Shown piece by piece: positions 1 through 5,985 of a DNA stretch of 12,395 nucleotides. Numbering within the stretch: the first letter of the stretch is position 1; every line of letters starts with the position of its first letter. The notes under the pieces were generated by a model. The model did not search any database. It saw only the letters and a list, made by a program, of their open reading frames with translations, and was not told the DNA's origin. The translations under genes and the position numbers were made by a program. This stretch comes from Candidatus Aenigmatarchaeota archaeon (lineage in GTDB: Archaea > Aenigmatarchaeota > Aenigmatarchaeia > QMZP01 > QMZT01). Location: contig JAGMCY010000007.1 in assembly GCA_023128965.1 (NCBI GenBank), positions 1 to 12,395 on the forward strand, read 5' to 3'.

Positions 1-778
1 CACATATCTCACATCTTTCGTTTATCCAAGGAATAAGCTGGTGCCCAACTTTTATGAAGTTTTGTCCGCATGCGTTGCAAAAGAAAACATGATCCCCATC
101 CGGGTCTGTTTGACCTGTATCTTCAAGCTCCCAAACACTTCCGTGTATTCGGTAACAACTCGGGCAGTGCCTGGCCTCTTCAAATGGAATAACATCAATT
201 GGTTCTGGCCTTTCTTCTGGAGGAGGCGGTTCCTCTTCCTTTTTGGTTTCTGTTAAATCATCAGGACTTCTTTTTTCTATATCATGTCCCCATTCCTCTA
301 GATCATCAGGCCTCTCCGCCACCCTCCCCTTCCACTTCTCTATATCATGCTCGAATCTCTCTAAATCACGAGGTCTCTCCGCCACCCTACCCTCCAATTT
401 AACAGGCAGCTCTTTACGATAGGGGTCAGTTAAAGAAACCAAAAACTCCCTCTTTTTGATTTCCAACTTATCTTCTATGAATTCTAAATATCTAAGAATT
501 TCAACTAAATTTAACTCGGTCACCTCTCTGTATGTTATCGGCTTATTTCCAGCCTTGCTTGAAAAAAACCCAATAAAAATTTTATCTGTTTTTTTCTCTC
601 TGTAAAATCTAACACCATCAATAGGGTATCTTGTTTTCTTTTTCGGGGGACCGAAGATGGTACCCTCGTCTGGTTCTCCAGGCATTCCGATTCTAACAGG
701 TACTATCTCTAATTTTTCACCTAAAAAACCCCTCTTTTTCAGTTCCTCTGCCAGCCATTTAGACAAGAATATCCCCAC
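1..778 (-). CDS. Unrecognised zinc-ribbon protein with internal tandem repeat, 3' end cut by window
   Basis: I do not recognise this family. The frame is open from the start to the window edge (259 codons seen). The N-terminal ~125 residues look globular, with FGPPKKKTRYPIDGVRFYRE near residues 42-61. Residues ~129-175 contain two 21-residue charged repeats (core GRVAERPxDLE) and a shortened third copy. A Pro/Glu-rich linker follows (~180-195), then a zinc-ribbon-like module with CPSC (205-208) and CNAC (234-237). CEIC at 256-259 may start a second metal site. I chose GTG at 778 because a TATA-like CTTTATAC (802-813) lies about 27 bases upstream, as expected for a leaderless archaeal mRNA. 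TTG four codons downstream is an alternative. The gene follows the 359-residue gene by 50 bases but probably has its own promoter. The layout of ribbon, linker and repeats suggests nucleic-acid or protein binding, which is inference only. Confidence 0.72.
   Translation of the reverse strand, partial: MGIFLSKWLAEELKKRGFLGEKLEIVPVRIGMPGEPDEGTIFGPPKKKTRYPIDGVRFYREKKTDKIFIGFFSSKAGNKPITYREVTELNLVEILRYLEFIEDKLEIKKREFLVSLTDPYRKELPVKLEGRVAERPRDLERFEHDIEKWKGRVAERPDDLEEWGHDIEKRSPDDLTETKKEEEPPPPEERPEPIDVIPFEEARHCPSCYRIHGSVWELEDTGQTDPDGDHVFFCNACGQNFIKVGHQLIPWINERCEIC
277..402. repeat. 63-bp tandem direct repeat (two units) inside a gene
   Basis: Two adjacent 63-base units start with CTATATCATG at 277 and at 340. 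They share long near-identical runs such as CTCTCCGCCACCCT (at 312 and 375). The period is exactly 21 codons, so the minus-strand frame is kept and the protein shows two copies of a 21-residue module. A shortened relative sits just beside them: ATCATCAGG occurs at 257-265 and again at 302-310, 45 bases apart, as if a third unit had lost 18 bases. The pattern suggests in-frame slippage or unequal recombination. Confidence 0.85.
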
Positions 779-801
779 AATGTTAACAATTATTAATTGG
801 T

Positions 802-813
802 TGTATAAAGTTA
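802..813 (-). promoter_or_regulatory. TATA-like promoter for the zinc-ribbon gene
   Basis: On the minus strand this reads TAACTTTATACA, a TATA-like element centred about 27 bases before the GTG at 778. That spacing would place transcription start at or within a few bases of the start codon. The 50-base gap is otherwise AT-rich and holds T-runs on the minus strand that could end transcription of the upstream gene. Confidence 0.4.
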
Positions 814-828
814 AAAATAATTAATTGT

Positions 829-1908
829 TTATTTCTTGTATTTTTCCCGCTTTTCCAGTTTCCTTTTATGCCTCTCGATCGATTTTGTAACAGGATCCTT
901 TTTAAATTGTTTTATCAGTTCCCATTTCCTGTTTCCCATATGAATTATTGTCTGCGAGTAAAGGCTATCTCTGAGACTTTCTTTATCTGGAAATCCATCG
1001 GGTAGGTCAGAAATTTCAGTTTCAATGTCTTGTACCAATTTATCAGCGTATTCACTCAGTGCTTCCTTGCTCTTGGGCACGCCTATATTTTTCAGTAATT
1101 TTTCAATCATTTGCCTTTCCTTTAATTTTTCCTTCTTGATTAAAGTTGAGAATACAGTTTCGTATAATTTGTCTCCTGATTCCTTTAGAATCTTCAATGC
1201 GCTGTTGTAATTTCCCTCTTTAAACATCCTGCACGCAAGTGCTTTTGCGTAAAGCATTTCTGAGTGTTTCTTATTCCTTATCGCTTCGAATCCCCTTGCT
1301 GCTGAATAAAAATTCTCTTCAGCCTTTCCGAAATCACCATCCTTTCCAAAATACTTATCTAAAATCTGCTTATCACCATCCGAATCAAAATTAATAGCCT
1401 TTTGACGAGTAGAAGATGCCCAAACTATTTTCCTAGCCATTTCCCTTGATTCTTTGTCGAGTAATCCAGCATACCCACTCTTAACCTTCAATTCTTTATC
1501 TATTTCGCCCGAATAATCAACCCTCTTAAGTGGTTTATTAACATCAATGGGATTTCCATAATCATCAACAGGATGTCCTCCCGCATTTACCTTATAACCA
1601 AAACCCCATTTGTTTCCTTTACTATCCTCAAGTATTCTTTTACCTGTATTATTCTCAGCCAGTTCCTTTACTTTAAGGAAATCAGAAATTATCTGAGCCC
1701 TAAATGGTTTCCCTCTTTTTGCGTATTCTACGCCAACGTTTCCGAGTTCTTCAAGGATGTCGTATCTCTGACCTGTTCCGCTATGAACATAAAATTTAGT
1801 TCCATTGAGGGCAGAATTAACAAGTCTAGCATAGTATCTGTCCAGTCTGTCCAGTTCTCTTAAACTCATTCCAGTCCTTTCGGACTCTCGGGCTGCAACA
1901 TTCAACAT
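829..1908 (-). CDS. Hypothetical 359-residue helical protein with TPR-like region
   Basis: I do not recognise this protein. It has no signal peptide or membrane segment. Residues 1-75 are charged and probably helical. A glycine-rich middle (~97-125, including GFGYKVNAGGHPVDDYGNP) suggests turns or loops. Residues ~196-245 look like one or two TPR-type helix pairs (AEENFYSAARGFEAIRNKK, then AKALACRMFKEGNYNSALKI). The C-terminus (~255-359) is Lys/Glu-rich, probably helical or coiled coil, and ends in a strongly basic tail. The ATG at 1908 is preceded by a GTGAG Shine-Dalgarno-like stretch; Met14 is an alternative. By eye the gene is more AT-rich than the housekeeping genes to its right and is set off by AT-rich gaps on both sides. 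TPR-like repeats usually mediate protein-protein contacts, but no function can be assigned. Confidence 0.75.
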   Translation of the reverse strand: MLNVAARESERTGMSLRELDRLDRYYARLVNSALNGTKFYVHSGTGQRYDILEELGNVGVEYAKRGKPFRAQIISDFLKVKELAENNTGKRILEDSKGNKWGFGYKVNAGGHPVDDYGNPIDVNKPLKRVDYSGEIDKELKVKSGYAGLLDKESREMARKIVWASSTRQKAINFDSDGDKQILDKYFGKDGDFGKAEENFYSAARGFEAIRNKKHSEMLYAKALACRMFKEGNYNSALKILKESGDKLYETVFSTLIKKEKLKERQMIEKLLKNIGVPKSKEALSEYADKLVQDIETEISDLPDGFPDKESLRDSLYSQTIIHMGNRKWELIKQFKKDPVTKSIERHKRKLEKREKYKK

Positions 1909-1958
1909 GCAATCTCACACTTCATAATTAATTACTATTTGGTAAATAATTATTAAGT

Positions 1959-1970
1959 GTATTTAAATAC
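1959..1970 (-). promoter_or_regulatory. Strong TATA box for the 359-residue gene
   Basis: The self-complementary GTATTTAAATAC contains TTTAAATA, a full match to the archaeal box A consensus. On the minus strand it is preceded by an A-rich ACCAAAAA stretch resembling a BRE. It lies about 55 bases before the ATG at 1908, predicting a leader of roughly 30 bases. It separates this gene from the ndk operon end at 2015, so the 1-1908 pair is probably transcribed independently. The palindrome could also be bound in the other direction, but no plus-strand gene follows. Confidence 0.55.
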
Positions 1971-2014
1971 TTTTTGGTAGTCAATTTTACCTAAAATTTG
2001 TAGATTTTTAAATT

Positions 2015-2461
2015 TTATTCAAGTATCTCTTCCTTTTCAAACCAGAGTTTCACCTCTGTTTCTGCCTCTTCCTTCGTCCCCGATGCGTGTACGAGGTTTC
2101 TTAAACCCCTTCCTTCGGAATCGGCTTTTTCGAAAGAATCTTCTCCGAGATCCCCGCGTATCGTTCCCTTATTCGCCTGGCCGGGGTCTGTATGCCCAAT
2201 CAAACCCCTCGCCCTCTGAACGGCATCAAACCCCTCGAAAATCATCGCGATTATGGGCCCTTCGGTCATGTAAGCTTCCAAACCCTTGTAAAAAGGCTTG
2301 TCCACGTGGGCGGAGTAATGCTTGCGGAGAGTTTCGATCTCAGCGTTTATCATCTTGATCGCGCGCACGCTCAACCCACCGCGCTCGAGACGGTTTATTA
2401 CCTCTCCTATGAGATTCCTCCTCACACCATCAGGCTTGACTATAATGCACGTCCTCTCCAT
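2015..2461 (-). CDS. ndk: Nucleoside-diphosphate kinase
   Basis: This cytosolic enzyme transfers the terminal phosphate between nucleoside triphosphates and diphosphates through a phosphohistidine. The protein is 148 residues, the usual length. It shows the nucleotide-binding KPDG (9-12), GTIRGD (99-104) and the catalytic His125 in NLVHASG. Conserved equivalents Arg85, Thr91, Arg102 and Asn122 are present by alignment from memory. The stretch between GD (103-104) and NLVH has 17 residues (LGEDSFEKADSEGRGLR), about ten more than in the common bacterial, eukaryotic and many archaeal forms. I recall similar insertions in NDKs of DPANN archaea and CPR bacteria. It starts six bases after the adenylate kinase stop, so the two nucleotide-balancing enzymes are co-transcribed and probably translationally coupled. 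It is the last gene of the run. Confidence 0.95.
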   Translation of the reverse strand: MERTCIIVKPDGVRRNLIGEVINRLERGGLSVRAIKMINAEIETLRKHYSAHVDKPFYKGLEAYMTEGPIIAMIFEGFDAVQRARGLIGHTDPGQANKGTIRGDLGEDSFEKADSEGRGLRNLVHASGTKEEAETEVKLWFEKEEILE

Positions 2462-2467
2462 CCCAGA

Positions 2468-3118
2468 TCACGTTCCCCTGCTTTCTGTAAAATCCTTTAT
2501 AACTTCATTTATTCTTTTCGAAACCTCTTCTTTACCCCCCTCCACATCCACGTCTTTTAACACGCCTTCCTTTCTGTAATATTCGATAAGAGGTTTGGTG
2601 CTTTTTTCGTAGACTTCCATCCTCCTTTCAACAGCTTTTTCTTCCTGGTCCTCCCTGTGGTAGAGTTCGCCACCACAGTTATCGCATACCCCCTCTTTTT
2701 TTGGGGGGATGTTCTTTACATGGTAAATCGCTCCGCATTTCCTGCATGTCAGCCTTCCGGTTATCCTCTCGATTATCTCATCCTCAGATGCAACGAAATT
2801 AACAACGAGTTCTATTTTTGTTATATCTCCTAGTTCTTTTGCCTGCCTCACCGTTCTCGGAAAGCCATCGAGTATGAAACCCCTCTTGCAGTCTTTCTGG
2901 TTTATCCTTTTTTTTATTATGTTTATGACCAGTTCGTCCGGGACGAGCTCTCCGCTGTCCATGTAACTTTTGATATCATTTCCGAGGTCTGTCCCCTTCT
3001 TGACCTCCTCCCTCATTATCTCCCCTGTGGATACCCTGGGAATTCCGTATTTTCTGGATACTATCTCCCCGTGCGTCCCCTTCCCTATTCCCGGAGGTCC
3101 TAGGAATATCATGTTCAT
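2468..3118 (-). CDS. adk: Adenylate kinase, bacterial-type with zinc LID domain
   Basis: Interconverts ATP + AMP and 2 ADP. The 216-residue protein has the P-loop GPPGIGKGT (7-15), the NMP-binding STGEIMR (30-36), DGFPRT (84-89) and a long LID. The LID carries four cysteines: CRKC (125-128) and CDNC (145-148), the structural zinc site of long-form adenylate kinases. The P-loop has Ile where most members have Ala (GAGKGT). This is the bacterial/eukaryotic fold, not the trimeric AdkA of many methanogens and Sulfolobales. The ATG at 3118 is chosen because AGGTGA lies 10 bases upstream, directly overlapping the ThrRS stop codon (TAGGTGA). Met3 is a less well-spaced alternative. Position 14 bases after thrS and 6 before ndk supports one operon. 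Confidence 0.96.
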   Translation of the reverse strand: MNMIFLGPPGIGKGTHGEIVSRKYGIPRVSTGEIMREEVKKGTDLGNDIKSYMDSGELVPDELVINIIKKRINQKDCKRGFILDGFPRTVRQAKELGDITKIELVVNFVASEDEIIERITGRLTCRKCGAIYHVKNIPPKKEGVCDNCGGELYHREDQEEKAVERRMEVYEKSTKPLIEYYRKEGVLKDVDVEGGKEEVSKRINEVIKDFTESRGT

Positions 3119-3132
3119 AATATCACTTTCAC

Positions 3133-5013
3133 CTAACCTATAAAAGTTGGCCTCTTCGTCACCAATCTTGGAAGCGGGAGAGGTTTGAAAGGTCTCCCCT
3201 CGGTTCCTTTCTTGACCATTTTCACGAGCGAGGTTTTAGATAACCTTTTCACCTTTCCTGTCTCCCTGAAGCGTGTCGCTAGCTTCTTGTCTTTCAGCTC
3301 CTTCTTCCCCACAACCACGATAAAGGGAATCCATTCAACTTCGGCATCCCTTATCTTTTTCTGCACGCTCTCGTTTCGATCATCAACATCCACGCGCACG
3401 CTTTCCTTCGAGATATCCTCTGCGATCTTTTCAGTCTGTTTAAGGAATTTCTCGGAAACCGGAATGAACCTGATTTGTGTCGGGCATAACCATAAGGGTA
3501 GGATGGGGTTCTTCTCCTTTACCGAATCCATATGCGCCTTTTCGAGGAGCGCGTACATCATTCTCTCTATCGCCCCGGAAGGAGACAAATGAAGGATGAT
3601 CGGGTATTTCTGCTTGTTGTCCTTGTCCATGTACGTGATTTCGTATCTCTTCGCGTTCTCCACGTCTATCTGGTCTGTGGTTAACGCCGCGGCCTTGCCG
3701 AGCCAGTCCACGAAGTTGAGGTCGTACTTGAAAACGAAATAGAAGAACTGCCTGTCCCATATCTCGATCAGAACGGGCTTCCCGATTTTTTTGACCATAG
3801 ACTTCAGAAAACCCCTGTTCTTATTATAAAACCCCCTCACCATCCTCAAAGCGGCTTCGAGATCCGTTTTCATCGGTATACCCGAACCCTTGAGAATGTC
3901 TTTCGCGAGGTCGAGCCTTATGAGCAGTTCCTTCTTCGTCTCCTCGATATCCTTGCAGAAGGCGTGACAGTCTGGCATGGTGAAAGAACGAAGCCTTCTC
4001 AAGCCAGCTAATTCGCCACGTTGCTCAACCCGGAACGAGTATCTTGTCAGCTCGTATATCCTGAGGGGAAGATTCCTATACGATATGTTCGCGTCGTGCA
4101 GGGCGAGGAAGTGACCAAAACAGGCTGAAAACCTGAGGAACACCCTTTTATTCGGGGTTTCGATCGTGTACTGCCTCGCAGGGAAGCGGTTCAGATAATC
4201 CTTCAATGCTGGGTGTTCGCAATCGTACATTATCGGGGTTTCGACTTCCATCGCCCCGTAATCGATCGTTTTTTTCGTAACTAAATCCTCCAGAAGAGAT
4301 TTTATGAGCCTTCCCTTCGGGAGGAATCTGAAGTTCCCTGGGTCACTCCCCTCCTCATAATCGACCAGCTCGAGCCTTTTCATGAGCGGTATATGCGGAG
4401 GCTCTCCCTCAACCTTTCTCGATTTAGCCATCTCGTAGAGCGCGAACCTTTCAAGGTTTTCGTGCTTGGAGAAATCAAACCCTTTAACTTCCCCCTTTTC
4501 TACCCTCAGCTTATGCATTCCCCCCTTTGTGTCCATCACGTACCAATCCGAGCGGAGCTCCTTCTCCTTCTCAACCGCTTTCGAGACCTCCTCTTCGGAC
4601 GTGATTTCCCTTGAAAGTTCGGAAAGCGGGTGTCCCTTAACCGAGATCTGGAACCTCTTGTAATAACCGAATGGAGCACGGTAAACCTTGATTTTCATTC
4701 CCTTCAAACGGCTTTCGATCCCTTTCAGAATTTGCAGGGCAGTTGAAGGTGAGGAAGGATTCGTTGATAAATGAACGTAAGGATAGACAACGACGTTCTT
4801 CGCTTTCACTTCTTTCATGACATCCGCTATCTCTTTCGAGGTCTTCTTGATTATAATATTCTCCTTTCCTTCATCTGTTTTCTCAACAGCGGAGAAAACA
4901 ACGAGAACGTCCTTCACATTGCTGACTTTTTTCTCAATCTTCTCCGCCTGCTTTACAGCCTTCTTCTTAGGCTCCCATTCTATGAAGTCCGAATGTAGCA
5001 AAAGGATTTTCAT
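3133..5013 (-). CDS. thrS: Threonyl-tRNA synthetase, archaeal type with N-terminal editing domain
   Basis: Charges tRNA-Thr. With the start chosen here the protein is 626 residues. Residues 1-~140 form the archaeal editing domain (D-aminoacyl-tRNA deacylase-like), which removes mis-attached serine; MKILLLHSDFIEWEP and YPYVHLS (77-83) are diagnostic. The class II catalytic core follows (~225-500), with motif 2 FRVE (327-330), motif 3 GAIER (480-484) and predicted zinc ligands Cys298 (ACFGH), His350 (DCHAFC) and His475 (LHLSPSG). The anticodon-binding domain spans ~505-605. The open frame extends upstream to an ATG at 5127, but that part overlaps the deacetylase gene and is unlike family N-termini. 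ATG 5013 begins the conserved MKILLLHSD and has GGGG six bases upstream; ATG 5019 is a close alternative. Gaps: 83 bases after the deacetylase, 14 bases before adk. Confidence 0.96.
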   Translation of the reverse strand: MKILLLHSDFIEWEPKKKAVKQAEKIEKKVSNVKDVLVVFSAVEKTDEGKENIIIKKTSKEIADVMKEVKAKNVVVYPYVHLSTNPSSPSTALQILKGIESRLKGMKIKVYRAPFGYYKRFQISVKGHPLSELSREITSEEEVSKAVEKEKELRSDWYVMDTKGGMHKLRVEKGEVKGFDFSKHENLERFALYEMAKSRKVEGEPPHIPLMKRLELVDYEEGSDPGNFRFLPKGRLIKSLLEDLVTKKTIDYGAMEVETPIMYDCEHPALKDYLNRFPARQYTIETPNKRVFLRFSACFGHFLALHDANISYRNLPLRIYELTRYSFRVEQRGELAGLRRLRSFTMPDCHAFCKDIEETKKELLIRLDLAKDILKGSGIPMKTDLEAALRMVRGFYNKNRGFLKSMVKKIGKPVLIEIWDRQFFYFVFKYDLNFVDWLGKAAALTTDQIDVENAKRYEITYMDKDNKQKYPIILHLSPSGAIERMMYALLEKAHMDSVKEKNPILPLWLCPTQIRFIPVSEKFLKQTEKIAEDISKESVRVDVDDRNESVQKKIRDAEVEWIPFIVVVGKKELKDKKLATRFRETGKVKRLSKTSLVKMVKKGTEGRPFKPLPLPRLVTKRPTFIG

Positions 5014-5096
5014 TTTCATCCCCTTATCTTTATTTTTGTCTCCGTTATTAATTAAACTCACGGCTGGCTGGTTGGAGTAAGATTGCTCACGAAGTT
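5014..5096 (-). promoter_or_regulatory. Possible internal promoter before thrS
   Basis: This 83-base gap follows the deacetylase stop. On the minus strand it holds GTTTAATTAATAAC (about 35-45 bases before the thrS start), a plausible TATA element, and a short Shine-Dalgarno-like GGGG. A tandem CCAACCAGCCAGCC lies farther upstream. The spacing allows thrS-adk-ndk to be transcribed independently of the deacetylase. I see no convincing structured leader. Confidence 0.3.
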
Positions 5097-5942
5097 TTAA
5101 AAATTTTTCAGGAAGGACTGAACGCACTCAGGCAAAGCCTTGCTGTATCCCCCTTCGAGGACAGCGAATTTCGGTTTCGCGAGTTCGGATATCATTTTCG
5201 AGATTTTCGAATAGGTTTCTATCTTTAGCTTTAATCCTGCGAGAGGGTCTTTTTCGAACGTGTCGAAACCCACTGATACCGCGATTAAATCTGGATTGAA
5301 TTTCTTGATTTTCTCCAGGCCCACCCAGAGCTTTTCCAAGTATTCGCCTTCCTCAGCCCCGTTCTCCAAGGGGTAGTTGTAGCAGTTCCCTTCGGAATGT
5401 TTCCCTGTTCCTGGATAGATAAATCCGTACTGGTGGAGGGAAACGTAGATCACGTTTGGATTTCCCAAAAATATCTCTTGGCTGCCGTTTCCGTGATGAA
5501 CATCAATATCAAGGATCCCGATCTTCTTCACCCCTTTCAACGCCTTCATAACAGCGATCGCTATGTTGTTGAAATAGCAGAACCCTTCGAACGTCCGCTT
5601 CCCAGCGTGATGCCCCGGAGGCCTCATTAAGGAGAATGCTTTTCCCTCCTTCAGGGCGGTTTCCATCGCGAGGACCGCTCCGCCAGCCGAGAGCTTCGCG
5701 TAGTTGTATATGTTCGAGATGGAGGGGGTTTCGAAGTTAACGAATTTCCCGTGCTTTACCGTATCTATCATTCCTTTCGAATGGACGAGGAGCAGATCCT
5801 GCCTGGAACACTCCTCCGGCTTTATGAATTCGAATTCTTTGGATTTTCTCAGGAATTCGTACGTTCCCCGAACCCTCTCGCTTGATTCCGGATGCCCTGG
5901 CGAATCATATTCGAGACATTTTCTTGAAAAGGCTATTTTCAT
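5097..5942 (-). CDS. Histone deacetylase / acetylpolyamine amidohydrolase family protein
   Basis: Zinc-dependent deacetylase of the arginase-deacetylase fold, predicted cytosolic. The 281-residue protein has RPPGHHA (107-113) with the charge-relay pair His111-His112, DIDVHHGNG (145-153) giving zinc ligands Asp147 and His149, the third ligand Asp227 in GFDTFEKDP, and the transition-state Tyr266 in EGGYS. All catalytic residues are intact. The sequence resembles class II HDACs and the archaeal/bacterial HDAC-like group more than AcuC. The substrate cannot be read from sequence: acetyl-lysine of proteins (including chromatin proteins such as Alba or histones) and acetylated polyamines are both possible. 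It begins 43 bases from the divergent primase and leads the run into thrS. Length is at the short end for the family. Confidence 0.92.
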   Translation of the reverse strand: MKIAFSRKCLEYDSPGHPESSERVRGTYEFLRKSKEFEFIKPEECSRQDLLLVHSKGMIDTVKHGKFVNFETPSISNIYNYAKLSAGGAVLAMETALKEGKAFSLMRPPGHHAGKRTFEGFCYFNNIAIAVMKALKGVKKIGILDIDVHHGNGSQEIFLGNPNVIYVSLHQYGFIYPGTGKHSEGNCYNYPLENGAEEGEYLEKLWVGLEKIKKFNPDLIAVSVGFDTFEKDPLAGLKLKIETYSKISKMISELAKPKFAVLEGGYSKALPECVQSFLKNF

Positions 5943-5985
5943 AACACTCTTTAAATAATTTATTCCCTGCCCTTAATTTATAACT
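5943..5985. promoter_or_regulatory. Divergent promoter region between deacetylase and primase
   Basis: The 43-base gap holds two opposed TATA-like boxes. TTTAAATA at 5950-5957 (+) is a full box A match about 32 bases before the primase ATG, giving a near-leaderless mRNA. TTATAAATT on the minus strand (5974-5982) lies about 37 bases before the deacetylase ATG, giving a leader near 12 bases. The two pre-initiation complexes would overlap, so the genes may compete for or share regulation. A GC-rich CCTGCCCT (5966-5973) sits between the boxes. Confidence 0.5.

Noticed and set aside
41..402. Two plus-strand open frames rich in Phe/Trp/Pro
   Set aside because: The minus-strand frame is open across the whole region and encodes zinc knuckles and in-frame repeats, so the plus frames are shadows.
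257..402. Possible CRISPR or satellite array
   Set aside because: There are only two full units, with no spacers and a period of exactly 21 codons within a coding frame.
1902..1925. Seven-codon upstream ORF overlapping the start of the 359-residue gene
   Set aside because: Such a short ORF can arise by chance in an AT-rich leader, and nothing else supports translation or attenuation.
5014..5127. 38-residue N-terminal extension of ThrRS from the ATG at 5127
   Set aside because: It overlaps the deacetylase 3' end and is unlike ThrRS N-termini; the conserved MKILLLHSD begins at 5013 with a well-placed GGGG upstream.
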